Numbered from the stretch's first letter, positions 1-10,264 are shown. The stretch is DNA of 49,161 nt from CAZPEV01 sp964585635 (GCA_964585635.1 CAZPEV010000004.1:1-49161), one strand, 5' to 3'. Notes: a model not told the origin generated them from the sequence alone. A program made the numbers and translations.

Positions 1-1743
1 CGCCGCTTCGCTTTGCTTGCGCTCGGTGATGTCGTGGCCGACCGCGATGGCGATTAGGTCATCGTCGTTTTCGGAGAAGAGGGCCGAATTCGACCATAGT
101 ATGGTTCGCATCTCCCCCGATTTGGTGATCAGAGGACCTTCATATCGGTCCGCCGGATGCGCTCTGACCCAGTCGGCGAAGTTCTGAATACGACGATGAT
201 AATGATCGGAGGGAAGAAAAGTGTCCGGCCAACTCCTGCCCAAGACATCTTCACGCCGGTAGCCGGTGACCCGCTCACATTCATCGTTGAAAACGGTGAT
301 GCAGGCGTTCTTGTCAAGACAGAGAATCAGGCTGTTGGCGGTTTCCAAAAGGGTGCGGTAGCGGGTTTCGCTGACTCGCAAGGCATCCTGGACCCGTTGG
401 CGTTCGGTCATTTCGCGGCGGAGTTGGATATTGGTTTGCGTCAGTTCGGCGGTCCGCCCCACGACCCGCTGCTCCAATTCGTCATGGGCTTGTCGCAACG
501 CCTCCTGGGCCGTTTTCCTCTCGGTAATGTCTTCGGCCACCCCGTCAATATAGGCCGTGCCGCCGTGTCCATCGGCGATCGCCCGGGCGCTGATCGATAA
601 CCAGCAAATGGAGCCATCCTTTCGCTGTACTTTCGTCTCGAAACCGCTGACGCTATCATTCCGGCGCAGTAGCTTGAGAATCTCGGAGCGTTGCGACGGA
701 TCGACATAGGCCATGGTCGCTGATAAGGCAAGTATCTCATCGGCTGAATCGTACCCAAACATCCGGACCGTGGCATCGTTGATCGAAATCACCTTGCCCT
801 CGGGAGTCGAGCGGAATATCCCCACCGGTATATTGGCCAGCAGCGTCCGATAGCGCATTTCTGATTCGCGCAGGGCTTTCTCGGCGCGCATTCGGTCAGT
901 GATATCATTGGCAAAGATGGCCAGCCGTTCCACCGCCCCGGTCGGGCCGAGTACCGGATAGATGCAAGCATCGAACACCATGTCCCAGGTATCATCCACG
1001 TACCGCACCGGCTGCGCCGTTCGGATAGCCTCATCAACGCGCCGCATCCGTTCCGCGCGCGCCATTGGAGGAAACAAGTTATATATGTACTTACCCACCA
1101 GTTCCTGAGGTTTATTTCCGAGCCGAACCGCAGCCGCGGCATTGGCCTCTAAGACGATTCCGGCCGTATCAATCAGCATCGCCATTTCGGTGGTGGCGTT
1201 AAGCAGGGCATGAGCCGTTTCCTGGCTTTCCCGCAGGGCGGTCTCGACCCGCTTGCGCTCGGTGATGTCGCGCACAATCGTGATCACCCGCGATACGTGG
1301 CTGTTGTCAATGACCGGGATTTTTTGCGTCTCGGTGAGATAGACCGTTTCGCCGATTGGCGTCCTTTCCTCCGTGATCAGTGGTCGTCCGCCCTCAAGAA
1401 CGTCCTGATATTCTTTTTTGACCGCGTCGGACAGAAAGGGGTAGACGTCAAACAGCAAGTCTCCCACCCCGCCGGTCTGCAAACCAAGCCGCTGCTGCCA
1501 TTGGTAAAACGCCCTGTTGGCCAAGACCAGGCGCAGGTCGCGGTCGACGACATGAATGATGTCGGCCATGGAATCGATGGTCGATCGGTACCGTTGCTCG
1601 CTCTCCCGCAACGCTTTCTCCGCCATGGTGCGTTTGGTGATATCGCGGGCCAGAAGGATTAGGCGACGCTCCGGCCCGTGCCGGTCGTCCTTGGCGGCGA
1701 GGGACAGCTCGTACCAGCAGACACCGGCGGGGGTATCGATCGT
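1..1743 (-). pseudogene. C-terminal part of multi-PAS sensor protein, separated by an in-frame stop
   Basis: The reading frame that ends at the TAA at 1746-1744 stays open from there to the left edge (581 codons, no other stop), so this is the continuation of the upstream gene. It completes the PAS domain interrupted by the stop and then encodes four more. The PAS/PAC boundaries are marked by recurring ends such as LARDITKRTMA, IVRDITERKRV, IFANDITDRMRA, GVAEDITERKTA and AVGHDITERKQ, followed by linkers like EKALRESE. A heptad-like linker with EQRVVGRTAELTQTN lies between PAS4 and PAS5. No histidine-kinase, GGDEF or other output domain is reached before the edge, so the output is unknown; a histidine kinase is the usual partner. 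If translated on its own, the first in-frame ATG is at 1626 (MAEKALRESE). It could be a broken gene, a sequencing error or a read-through product. Confidence 0.75.
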
Positions 1744-3498
1744 TTACTGCGCGCCGGAATTATGGCCGGCGACGGCGGCCTGACCGACCGCCTCCATGAT
1801 AATCCGGGCGGCATCGGACGGGAAGAGTTCGGCGATCGCCCGCCCGGCGAATTCCGTCACCACGACATGTTGCATCCCCGGGCGCGGGGCATGAAACAGA
1901 TATATCTTTCCCGTGGCATCGACCTCGATGAGGAGATCCGGGAGGGCGGTCAGCGTGGCGTTAAGCTGAGCATGGATAGCCTCCAGCTCCCGTTTCTGGG
2001 CGGCAATCAGCCGAAGATCGGCGCCAGTGCGGCGTCGGTAGTAATTTATCACGATCAGTCCGACCAGAAGCCCCGACAGCACCATCAGGACCCACGTCTC
2101 ATGGTGCATATAGAAGATTGTTACCAATTGCAGCCAGGGTTTGGGATGGATATGCGAAAGCATGGACCATTGATTGCCGCCGATGGCCAGATCCACCGTG
2201 TTTCCGGACCGGTCGGTGGCGACGATCTGGAAATAATCGGCGCCCCGGGGAAAACAAACCAGCTTCTCAAAACGGGCCGAGTAGATGCCGTCCGATAATA
2301 CCAACGCCGGATGGGAGACGTCCGTCGGTTTCACTCGTCCCAGGTAAGCGCCGCAACCGCTCGGCGCCGATTCTGCCAATAGCGTCAGCGTCGAATCATA
2401 TACCCGAATGACACCGGTGTGGAACCTAACGTACAGAGCCGTGTCGCCGCCGTATTCCATGCGCCAGAAGTCGAGGGGCCGATCCCGAGTGATTATCGAA
2501 CGCAGCACCCGCCCCTCGCCGTCGATGCGGCTGAGGCGTCGGGCGCCGGGGAAGATCGGCTCGGTCGCCGGAGACGCGGCCGGAAGGGTTTCGTGGAGGA
2601 GATAAAATGCGCCCGCGCGTTCTCCGGGAATGAGGCTCGTGGTGGAATGCTCGACGGCGATGATCCGCTTAAAGATGACGGAGCCGTTATGATCGACCCG
2701 AGCCAGATAGCCGAAGTTGTCGCTGAAGACGTCGTCCGATACGCCCTGTTTGGGATTATAGGCGGCGAAGAGGATGGATGAGTCCGGGCCGGTACAGACT
2801 TTCCCCTTCTGCACCAGCGAGGCGACCGGCAATGACCACTCCAGTCGCATCGTTTCCAGTTCGACGCAGCACAGCACTCGCGGGACGCGATCCCGCCCCG
2901 GGCTGATATATATGAACGCCTCATGACGGCCGTCACGATCATAATCGTCGAGATGGACAATGGGCGACTCCGTTTCCCAGCGGCCGTCGCCGGTGGCGTC
3001 GCGACCGGTGGCCAGAAACAACCAGGCCAGCGTGTCGCGCCCCGGCAGCAACCGGACGGCGAAGGCGGAATCATGCCGATAACCAGCAGCGATAACGGTG
3101 CCGGCGCCATGGATGGCATCGTCATAAATGACCCAGTCGTTTATCGTCATCCTGACGGGATCATCATCCACCAGACGCAACGAGGGGAAATGATACAGAC
3201 TGAAGATGCCGGGATCATCGGCATACAGCGGCGGATTATAGCTCTGGACGAAATTCCCCAGGCCGGAATCGCCCAGGCAGGGATTTATTACCTGCAACGG
3301 ACGAAGAATCGGCTTGGAGCCGGTTCCCATGTCGATGGCCCACACCAGATCGAGTGCCAACGGCAAGTAGGCGGTGTCGCGGCCGGACGATATCTCAAGC
3401 CGATCAGCGCCGGCAGCCGGCTGCGACCATATCAGGAGGGCGAGCAGGACTCCTATCGCCGCCCCGATCCGAAACCACCATCGTCTTCCGCTGGACAT
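1744..3498 (-). CDS. N-terminal part of membrane-anchored multi-PAS sensor protein
   Basis: The start chosen is the ATG at 3498, just before a signal-anchor (RRWWFRIGAAIGVLLALLIW). A TTG 75 bases upstream (3573) is also in frame and lies about 40 bases after the predicted transcription start. Residues ~30-465 form a large extracytoplasmic region rich in beta-strand-like segments, with an Asp-rich DDYDRDGRHEAF loop like those of FG-GAP/beta-propeller proteins. A second membrane segment follows at ~468-488 (VLMVLSGLLVGLIVINYY), then a coiled coil (QKRELEAIHAQL) and the first PAS domain from ~515. The TAA at 1746-1744 cuts that PAS domain; the frame continues unchanged beyond it (see 1-1743). 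The intact protein would be at least 1165 residues. Role inferred: a periplasmic-ligand sensor passing signals to cytoplasmic PAS modules. It lies downstream of cusA but has its own promoter, so a metal-sensing role is only a guess. Confidence 0.8.
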   Translation of the reverse strand: MSSGRRWWFRIGAAIGVLLALLIWSQPAAGADRLEISSGRDTAYLPLALDLVWAIDMGTGSKPILRPLQVINPCLGDSGLGNFVQSYNPPLYADDPGIFSLYHFPSLRLVDDDPVRMTINDWVIYDDAIHGAGTVIAAGYRHDSAFAVRLLPGRDTLAWLFLATGRDATGDGRWETESPIVHLDDYDRDGRHEAFIYISPGRDRVPRVLCCVELETMRLEWSLPVASLVQKGKVCTGPDSSILFAAYNPKQGVSDDVFSDNFGYLARVDHNGSVIFKRIIAVEHSTTSLIPGERAGAFYLLHETLPAASPATEPIFPGARRLSRIDGEGRVLRSIITRDRPLDFWRMEYGGDTALYVRFHTGVIRVYDSTLTLLAESAPSGCGAYLGRVKPTDVSHPALVLSDGIYSARFEKLVCFPRGADYFQIVATDRSGNTVDLAIGGNQWSMLSHIHPKPWLQLVTIFYMHHETWVLMVLSGLLVGLIVINYYRRRTGADLRLIAAQKRELEAIHAQLNATLTALPDLLIEVDATGKIYLFHAPRPGMQHVVVTEFAGRAIAELFPSDAARIIMEAVGQAAVAGHNSGAQ

Positions 3499-3620
3499 AA
3501 TAATTATGGTCTGATCATCACCCTCGATAACGGCCGGCGGGCAACCCTCCGTAATGATGAATTGCCGCTGCAAGGCCGAATGGAACGACGGCCAGGTCGT
3601 GCTGACCCGTCACCGACAAT

Positions 3621-3649
3621 AATATATCGTTGGAGGGGCGGATTCACAA
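3621..3649 (-). promoter_or_regulatory. Sigma-70-type promoter for the PAS sensor gene
   Basis: On the minus strand, TTGTGA (3649-3644) and TATATT (3626-3621) are separated by 17 bases. Transcription would start near 3614, leaving about 115 bases to the ATG at 3498 or about 40 to the TTG at 3573. Confidence 0.5.
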
Positions 3650-3751
3650 GCGCTTTCCCCTTGGGTTGAGCGCCGGGAGGTCCAGCTTGGCGTTTTCCTG
3701 GGGAGTCAATCAGGACGAGATGGGAACGGACAGCCAAATCCGATTGTCATC

Positions 3752-6700
3752 CTATCCGGCGGTCTCGTTCGGCTGCGGTTTGGCCGTGGTCGAGCCGGGT
3801 TGCCGGCGCTCATGACGAATCTGCCAGAGGCGCCAGTAGGTATAGATCACCGGTATGATTTCCAGCGTCAGGAAGGTGGAACTGATCAGGCCGCCGATCA
3901 TCGGTGCGGCAATCCGCTTCATCACGTCGGCGCCGGTTCCCTGGGCCCACAGAAGCGGCACCAGACCGATCATGGTCGTCCCGACCGTCATCAGCTTGGG
4001 GCGGACCCGCATGACGGTCCCTTCCATATGGGCCCAGATGATATCGTTTAAGTCACGGATCTTGCCGGCCCTCTTGCGCCGCTCGTAGGCGTGGTCAAGG
4101 TAAAGAATCATCACGATGCCGGTTTCGGTGGCCAGTCCCACCAACGCGATGATTCCCACCAGGGTGGCGGTGGAATAATTGTATCCCAGAAAATACATCA
4201 GCCAGATGCTGCCGACCAGGGCAAACGGCACCGAAGCGAGGACGATGAGTGTCTCCGTTAAGTTGCGGAAATTCAGGTAGAGCAGGACGATGATAAGGAT
4301 GATCGTGATCGGAATGACGATCCGCATGCGCTGGGCCATGACCTGGAGCAACTCGTACTGTCCCGTCCATTTCAGATAGTATCCGGCGGGAAGGCTGAGG
4401 TCGTGCGAAACCAGTTGTTTGGCCTCGTTGACATAGCTGCCAATGTCGCGGACGTTCTGGTCGATATCGACATACACGTACCCCACCAATAGGCCGTTTT
4501 CATCGCGGATCATCGGCGGGCCGCCGGCAATCTTGATATCGGCGATCTGCCCCAGCGGGATATGGGCGCGGCCCTGCGGCGAAAGCCATGAGTTGGCGCC
4601 GCCGGCCGGGGCCGACCCGCCTGATGATCTGCCTCCGTCCGATGACGACGGCCGGCTCGTGGCGCCCGACACACCGCCGGGCCTGTCATCCTGCGGCCGC
4701 GCCATGTTGTCCATCTGGGCCAGGAGCAAGGTTGACCGCCAGGCCTGAAGGTCGACGAGGGGATCGAGTCCGGCCAGCAGGGGAGGGGCATACGACGACG
4801 GCCGATTGCCCATGCCCGACATCCCGCCGGAGGTCGGTTTGGGTTCGGTAGCGGGCAGCGGTACCAGCACGCGCTTGAGTTGATCGATATTTTGCCGCAA
4901 GTCGCGCGGGTAGCGGACGTTGATGGTGAAGCGATTGCGCCCCTCGACCGTGACGTCGATCGGGGTTCCCCCGATGGCCGCCTCGATGACATCGTTGACG
5001 TTCTGAATGGTCAGCCCATAGCGGGCGATGGCCTCGCGGTTGGGGATGATATCGATATAATATCCGCCGGTGTTGCGGTCGGAGTAGACGCTGCGGGTGG
5101 CCGGCACGCGCGACAGCAGCTTCTCCAGGTCGGTTCCGATCCGCTCGATTTCATTCAAGTCCGTTCCGAAAACCTTGACGCCGATCGGCGTGCGGATACC
5201 GGTCGAAAGCATGTCGATGCGGGTCTTGATCGGCATCGTCCAGGCATTTGTCCAGCCGGGCATCTGCAGCGCCCGATCGAACTCATCCACCAGTTCCTTC
5301 CAGGTGATCCGCTTCGTCTCCGGCCAGAGCGGACGGAGGGCGGTCTTAAGGAACCCCGGCGCCCAGGAAGAATACCACCGCTCGTGAGGCACCTCCCGCC
5401 ACTGATCCATCGGCTTCAATTGCACCATCGTTTCCAGCATGCTGAGCGGAGCGGGATCGGTGGCCGTCTCGGACCGCCCGGCCTTGCCGTAGACCGAGAC
5501 CACTTCCGGAAACGAGCGGATGACGCGATCCTGATATTGCAGGTATTGCTTGGCCGCCTCGATCGAGATATTGGGGAAGGTGGTCGGCATGTAGAGAATG
5601 TCCCCCTCGTTAAGCGGCGGCATGAATTCGGAGCCGATCTTGGGGATCATCGGCAGCGCGGAGATAATCGCCAGCAGGCCGATGGCGATGGTGGTCTTGG
5701 GATTCCGCAGGGCCACATAGACGAACGGTTTATAAATTGCGATCAGCAGCCGCGACACCGGATGATGCTTTTCGGGACGGATCTTTCCCCGAATGAGCAG
5801 TGTCATGAGGGCCGGGGCCACCGTGACGGCCGTAATGGCCGCGAAGAACATTGAGAAAGTCTTGGTATAGGCCAGCGGCTTGAAGAGTTTACCCCCTTGG
5901 CCGGTCAGGGCAAAGACCGGCAAGAAGGCCACGGTGATGATGAGCAGCGAATAGAATATCGACGGGCCGATCTCCTTGGCGGCGGCGATGATCACGTCGC
6001 TTCGATTGGCCCCCGGGGGCGCTTTTTCCAGCCGCTTATGGGCGTTTTCCACCAGGACAATCGAGGCGTCGACCATGGCGCCGATGGCGATGGCGATGCC
6101 GCCCAGGCTCATAATATTGGAGTTGATGCCCAGCAGGTGCATGGGGATGAACGCCAATCCTACCGCGATCGGCAACGTGATGATCGGAACCAGCGAACTG
6201 CGAAAATGCAGAAGGAAGATGAGAATCACCAGTGCCACTACGATACCCTCGTCGATCAGCGTTCGCCGGAGGGTGGCGATGGCACGGGTAATCAGGTTGG
6301 AGCGATCATAGGTTATCTTCAGACTGACCCCATCCGGGAACGACGGCGTCAGCTCGGTGATTTTATCTTTAACGCGCTTGATAACATCCAACGCGTTTTC
6401 ACCATATCGCATGATGACGATGCCACCGACCGCCTCCCCGATGCCATCCAGTTCGCCGACGCCGCGGCGAATCTCGGGCCCGAAACCGATTCGGGCGACG
6501 TGGTCGAGGAGAATCGGCGTCCCTCCCGGCCCGACGCCGAGACTTATGCGGCGCAAGGCATCGAGATCTTTGATATACCCTTGTCCCCTGACGAAGTACT
6601 CCCGCTCCGTCATCTCCAGAACGCGGCCGCCGACGTCACGATTGCTCTGCCGGATGGCTCGGGTGACGTCGCCGATGGACAGGCCGAAGGCGCGCAGCTT

Positions 6701-7282
6701 GTCGGGATCGACCTCCACCTGATATTGCTTTTGATATCCGCCAATACTGGCGACCTCGGCCACGCCGGGAACAGAGGCCAGGGCGTACCGCAGATGAAAA
6801 TCCTGAAAGGTTCGCATATCGGCCAGATCGTGCCGTCCGGAACTGTCGACCAAGGCGTATTGGAACACCCAGCCGACCGACGAGGCGTCGGGTCCGATAA
6901 CCGGGGCCACCCCCGGCGGAAGCTTCCCCTCGAACTGTTTCATGTACTCCAACACGCGGGTGCGCGCCCAGTAGATGTCGGTGCCCTCATCGAAGATCAC
7001 GTAGACGAACGACATCCCAAACATGGAGTACCCGCGCACCGCCGATACATGCGGCGCCGACAGCAGCGCGCTGACGATAGGATAAGTGATCTGATCTTCG
7101 ACCAGGTCGGGACCACGTCCCATCCATTCCGTAAAGAGGATGACCTGGACGTCGGAGAGGTCGGGAATGGCGTCCAGCGGGATGCTCTGGATGGAATACC
7201 ACGCCCCGGCGCAGGCGAAGAGCGTGGCCATGATTACCAGGGTGCGGTTGCGGGCGCTGAAATCGATGATGGTGCGAATCAT
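3752..7282 (-). CDS. cusA: CusA-type copper/silver RND efflux pump, inner-membrane subunit
   Basis: This is a heavy-metal efflux RND transporter (CusA/CzcA family), the proton-driven pump of a tripartite system. The start is MIRTIIDFSARNR with GAGG 6-7 bases upstream; an in-frame ATG at 7312 overlaps the end of cusB by 11 bases and is an alternative. Family landmarks are DAIPDLSDVQV, the VYVIFDEGTD segment, IMSLGGIAIAIGAMVDASIV (TM4 proton relay) and LVGIIALVGLATETGIVMIL. The three methionines that bind Cu(I)/Ag(I) in E. coli CusA (M573, M623, M672) are matched by the contexts LYMPTT, LSMLETM and RIDMLSTG, which favours the Cu/Ag branch over Zn/Co/Cd CzcA. The protein is about 1176 residues, longer than E. 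coli CusA (1047), largely because of a Gly/Ser/Pro/Met-rich insertion of about 85-100 residues in the second periplasmic half (around 4590-4860). It ends the cusCBA operon. Confidence 0.95.
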   Translation of the reverse strand: MIRTIIDFSARNRTLVIMATLFACAGAWYSIQSIPLDAIPDLSDVQVILFTEWMGRGPDLVEDQITYPIVSALLSAPHVSAVRGYSMFGMSFVYVIFDEGTDIYWARTRVLEYMKQFEGKLPPGVAPVIGPDASSVGWVFQYALVDSSGRHDLADMRTFQDFHLRYALASVPGVAEVASIGGYQKQYQVEVDPDKLRAFGLSIGDVTRAIRQSNRDVGGRVLEMTEREYFVRGQGYIKDLDALRRISLGVGPGGTPILLDHVARIGFGPEIRRGVGELDGIGEAVGGIVIMRYGENALDVIKRVKDKITELTPSFPDGVSLKITYDRSNLITRAIATLRRTLIDEGIVVALVILIFLLHFRSSLVPIITLPIAVGLAFIPMHLLGINSNIMSLGGIAIAIGAMVDASIVLVENAHKRLEKAPPGANRSDVIIAAAKEIGPSIFYSLLIITVAFLPVFALTGQGGKLFKPLAYTKTFSMFFAAITAVTVAPALMTLLIRGKIRPEKHHPVSRLLIAIYKPFVYVALRNPKTTIAIGLLAIISALPMIPKIGSEFMPPLNEGDILYMPTTFPNISIEAAKQYLQYQDRVIRSFPEVVSVYGKAGRSETATDPAPLSMLETMVQLKPMDQWREVPHERWYSSWAPGFLKTALRPLWPETKRITWKELVDEFDRALQMPGWTNAWTMPIKTRIDMLSTGIRTPIGVKVFGTDLNEIERIGTDLEKLLSRVPATRSVYSDRNTGGYYIDIIPNREAIARYGLTIQNVNDVIEAAIGGTPIDVTVEGRNRFTINVRYPRDLRQNIDQLKRVLVPLPATEPKPTSGGMSGMGNRPSSYAPPLLAGLDPLVDLQAWRSTLLLAQMDNMARPQDDRPGGVSGATSRPSSSDGGRSSGGSAPAGGANSWLSPQGRAHIPLGQIADIKIAGGPPMIRDENGLLVGYVYVDIDQNVRDIGSYVNEAKQLVSHDLSLPAGYYLKWTGQYELLQVMAQRMRIVIPITIILIIVLLYLNFRNLTETLIVLASVPFALVGSIWLMYFLGYNYSTATLVGIIALVGLATETGIVMILYLDHAYERRKRAGKIRDLNDIIWAHMEGTVMRVRPKLMTVGTTMIGLVPLLWAQGTGADVMKRIAAPMIGGLISSTFLTLEIIPVIYTYWRLWQIRHERRQPGSTTAKPQPNETAG

Positions 7283-7301
7283 TCCGGCCTCGGGCTCATG
7301 C

Positions 7302-8877
7302 TCAATGACCATGTCCGGCGTGAGCGCCGGCGCCGCTCATACCGGCGACCGCGGCCTTCAACCGGCTTTCGGAATCGATCAGGAAATTGGCACTGGTGAC
7401 GACTTCGTCCCCCTCCTGCAAACCGGAGAGCACTTCAATCCAATCATCGGACGCCCGGCCGATCGCAACCCGATGCGGTATGAAATGCCGGCCATCATGG
7501 ACCACGAAGGCGTATTGCATCTCGCCGCCGTCCATGACCGCCTCCGACGGTACCGCCAGCACCGGCTCGCTGCCGCGCTCCAATTCGACCTCGGCGAACA
7601 TTCCCGGCTTGAGGCGCAGACCGGGATTGGGGAATTGAAGGCGGACATTCAGCGTTCGCGTCTGTTCCGATACGGTCGGGTACACGAAGCTTACCGTTCC
7701 CTCGATCTCTTCGCCCGGCCTGGCGGTGATTCTCATCTTCGCCTTTTGACCGATTGCAATGCCGGCGATATCCTGCTCATATATCCCGGCCAGCACCCAG
7801 ACCGTGCTCAGGTCGGCGATGGTGAACAAGTTCTGGCCGGAACCGACGTACTGGCCCTCGACCACGTTCTTTTCCAGTACGACTCCGGTAAATGGGCTGC
7901 GCAAGGGAGCCTCCGGCAGGGCTGTCCCGGACTGCTCCAGAGCCGCGATATCCTCGTCGGCCAATCCCAGGAGGCGGAGACGTTCGCGAGCAGCGCGGGC
8001 AAGCTCGCGACGGGTGGTCGCCAGCAGCGAATCATCGGAATCTCGGGCGGCGCTTTTCATCGATGCCAGAAAGTCCTGCTCCGCCTGGAACAGGTCCTGG
8101 CTGTAGATGGTCAAAAGCGGCTGATCCTTCTTGACCGCCTGGCCGGTCTGATTGACAAACAGCTTCTGGATCCATCCCCCGGGACGGATGGTCAGATTGG
8201 TCAGGCGCGTCTCGTCAGGAGTCACGTATCCCACCAAGCGCAGGCGGTCGGCCAATGATCGCCGTTCAACTTTTCCCGTCCGGACACCGATCAACTGCAG
8301 GCGATGGGGGTCAATCGTCACCGACACCAGACCCGGCACGCTGCTGCTGTCGGCCGGATTCATGACATGCTGTTGATCGCCGCCGCCGGCCGGTTCGGAC
8401 GGCTTCATCGGAACCAGGTCCATGCCGCATATCGGGCATTCCCCCGGCTTGTCAGAAATGATCTCCGGATGCATGGGACAGGTGTAGCGAATCGCCTCGC
8501 CTTGCGGCACTGCCGGGGCCGTCATTGCACGGCTTGAGTCCGTCATCGGCATGGTCATCGGCATCGTCGTATCCTTGCTTCCGCTCTTCATCGGCACCAG
8601 GGTCATTCCGCAGATAGGGCATTCCCCCGGCTGATTGCTGACATACGTCGGATGCATCGGGCAATGATAAAGGGTGGTTTCGGCGCCGGCATTACCGCCG
8701 GGCATAAGGCCGATATACGACAGGATCATGATGACCGCGAAGAGGGCAAGACCGCTNNNNNNNNNNAATCACCCAGCGGACGATGGCCATCGTCCGAACA
8801 TACGGAGGGGGCGCCTCTTCCCCTTCCGGCAGCGGCTCATAGTCGTGGAAATCGCTGGTATGATGATTATCCGACAT
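7302..8877 (-). CDS. cusB: CusB-type periplasmic adaptor (membrane fusion protein) with two metal-binding domains; crosses an N gap
   Basis: This is the periplasmic adaptor linking CusA to the outer-membrane channel. The true start is the ATG at 8877 (MSDNHHTSDF), one base after the cusC stop and preceded by AAGGGA. The N-terminal cytoplasmic tail runs to VRTMAIVRWVI, then the ten Ns, then SGLALFAVIMILSYIGL, which completes a membrane anchor. The frame changes across the Ns because their true number is unknown. Two heavy-metal-binding modules follow (YHCPMHP...CPICGM and YTCPMHP...CPICGM), separated by a Met-rich linker (MPMTMPMT). After these come the barrel-sandwich hybrid (RLVGYVTPDETRL, RSPFTGVVLEKNVVEGQYV), a coiled-coil hairpin (ARAARERLRLLGL) and the beta-barrel and membrane-proximal domains. 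The tail is His-rich (AHAGHGH). Substrate Cu(I)/Ag(I) is inferred from CusA and from the Met/Cys/His content. Confidence 0.9.
8757..8766. other. Run of ten Ns (assembly gap)
   Basis: Ten consecutive Ns lie inside the membrane anchor of CusB. The flanking coding frames do not match for a ten-base gap, so the real gap length differs. It should not be read as a biological frameshift. Confidence 0.98.
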
Positions 8878-8878
8878 A

Positions 8879-10264
8879 TCATTGTCCCTTCGTCTGAAGG
8901 CCGGTCCCCGGCGGGTTGGTCTCCCAGCGGGCCGGATCGGTGGTGTACCGTTCCACTTCGGCCAGCGTTTTCGCCAGGTCATACGACATCTGGATGGCGG
9001 TCAGCCGATCGCGATAGACGATGCCGGCATACCCCAACAGAGTCGCCAGCGTCAAGCGGCCGTTGGCATATCCGGCCAAAGCCGAGCGATAAGCCTCTTC
9101 TGAAGCTGGGCTGATCTGTTCGCGGTAGAGCCGCAGGTTATCCTGCAATTGGCGTGCCTGCTGATGAAGCGTCCGTAGTGCCGTCTCAACGGTGCGCTCC
9201 GTCTGGGAAAGCTCGGCTTCGGCATTCTTCTGCATGGCGGTCATCGATCGTGCCATTTGCCCTTGTTGCTTTCCCGAAAACAGCGGCAGGGTAAAGGCCG
9301 CCTGAAAGCCGACCATATTGTCGCGCCGTTCCATCGCCGTGCTGCGCCGTATGCCATAGTCAGCCGACAGGGTGAGCATTGGCCAGCGCATCCGGCGGGC
9401 GGCCGCCGAGGACAAAGCGAATCCCTCGGCCTGCCTTCGCCATTGCCGCAGGGGGGGATACTGTTCGTGCGCCAGCGCCAGCCAAGCCTCGGGTGACGCG
9501 GGAACAGCATCGATTTCAGGGGCGGCCAGGGGGGGGATCGAATCGGCGACGGCAACTCCGCGCAATTCGTTCAATGAGTACCGGGCCGCTTCCAGTTCCG
9601 CCCATATGGCCTGAATCGATGATTCCAGGCGCCAGACGTCAGCCTGCGCCGACAAGATCTCATCCTGCCCGCCCAGGCCGGCGCGCAGCCTTGATTCGGC
9701 CGCCGTTGCCACTTCCTCCAGCAGCGCCTTTTGCCGGTTCAATTCCTCAACGGTTCGTTGCTTCAGATACAGATCATAAAAGGCCGTCTTTGCCGCCGTG
9801 GCCAGGTCCACCTCCATGCCGCGACGTTCTTCGGTGGCGGCCTCGGCCTCGGCGCGCGCCGCCTTCGATGACAACCCCTTCTGGCCGCCATAGGGGATAG
9901 TCTGGCTGATGCCGAGCATGGTCATCGTCATCGGATCCATGGTGAAGTCGAACGAAGTCGGCAGATTCCGCACGCCGATCATCAGCATCGGATCGTCCCA
10001 GGCGCCCGCCGAAGCGGCCTTGGCGCGCACCGCCGCCTCCATATATCGCGCGGCCGCCAGGTGATTGTTGTTGCGTATAGTCTCGCTCACAACCCGTTCG
10101 AGGCGCAGTGAATCGACCGGAATCGCAACGGACATCGGCGGGGTTGTATCTTCGGCTGAAGCGGAGACGGCGTTTATGAGCGCCAGCGTGATCAAACCGA
10201 GAATAAATCCGGCCCCACCGGCCGGGCAATACCGGCGCGGGAAGAGATTCTTATCGGGCATCAT
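8879..10264 (-). CDS. cusC: CusC/TolC-type outer-membrane efflux channel
   Basis: This is the outer-membrane factor of the efflux complex and first gene of the cusCBA operon; cusB starts one base after its TGA. The start is taken as ATG 10264 (MMPDKNLFPRR) with GGAA five bases upstream; ATG 10285 is an in-frame alternative. A signal peptide (GAGFILGLITLALINAVSASA) precedes two repeats of the TolC alpha-barrel. Repeat 1 has long helices (EAEAATEERRGMEVDLATAA, YDLYLKQRTVEELNRQKALL). Repeat 2 has AFTLPLFSGKQQGQMARSMT and QARQLQDNLRLYREQISP. The Met-rich stretch TMDPMTMTM after the first strand is in keeping with a copper/silver system. At 462 residues it is of normal size. Confidence 0.9.
   Translation of the reverse strand: MMPDKNLFPRRYCPAGGAGFILGLITLALINAVSASAEDTTPPMSVAIPVDSLRLERVVSETIRNNNHLAAARYMEAAVRAKAASAGAWDDPMLMIGVRNLPTSFDFTMDPMTMTMLGISQTIPYGGQKGLSSKAARAEAEAATEERRGMEVDLATAAKTAFYDLYLKQRTVEELNRQKALLEEVATAAESRLRAGLGGQDEILSAQADVWRLESSIQAIWAELEAARYSLNELRGVAVADSIPPLAAPEIDAVPASPEAWLALAHEQYPPLRQWRRQAEGFALSSAAARRMRWPMLTLSADYGIRRSTAMERRDNMVGFQAAFTLPLFSGKQQGQMARSMTAMQKNAEAELSQTERTVETALRTLHQQARQLQDNLRLYREQISPASEEAYRSALAGYANGRLTLATLLGYAGIVYRDRLTAIQMSYDLAKTLAEVERYTTDPARWETNPPGTGLQTKGQ

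Noticed and set aside
8692..8982. Open frame across the N gap suggesting a separate 96-residue protein
   Set aside because: Its first half is the N-terminus of CusB; the second half is out-of-frame CusB read because the number of Ns is arbitrary.
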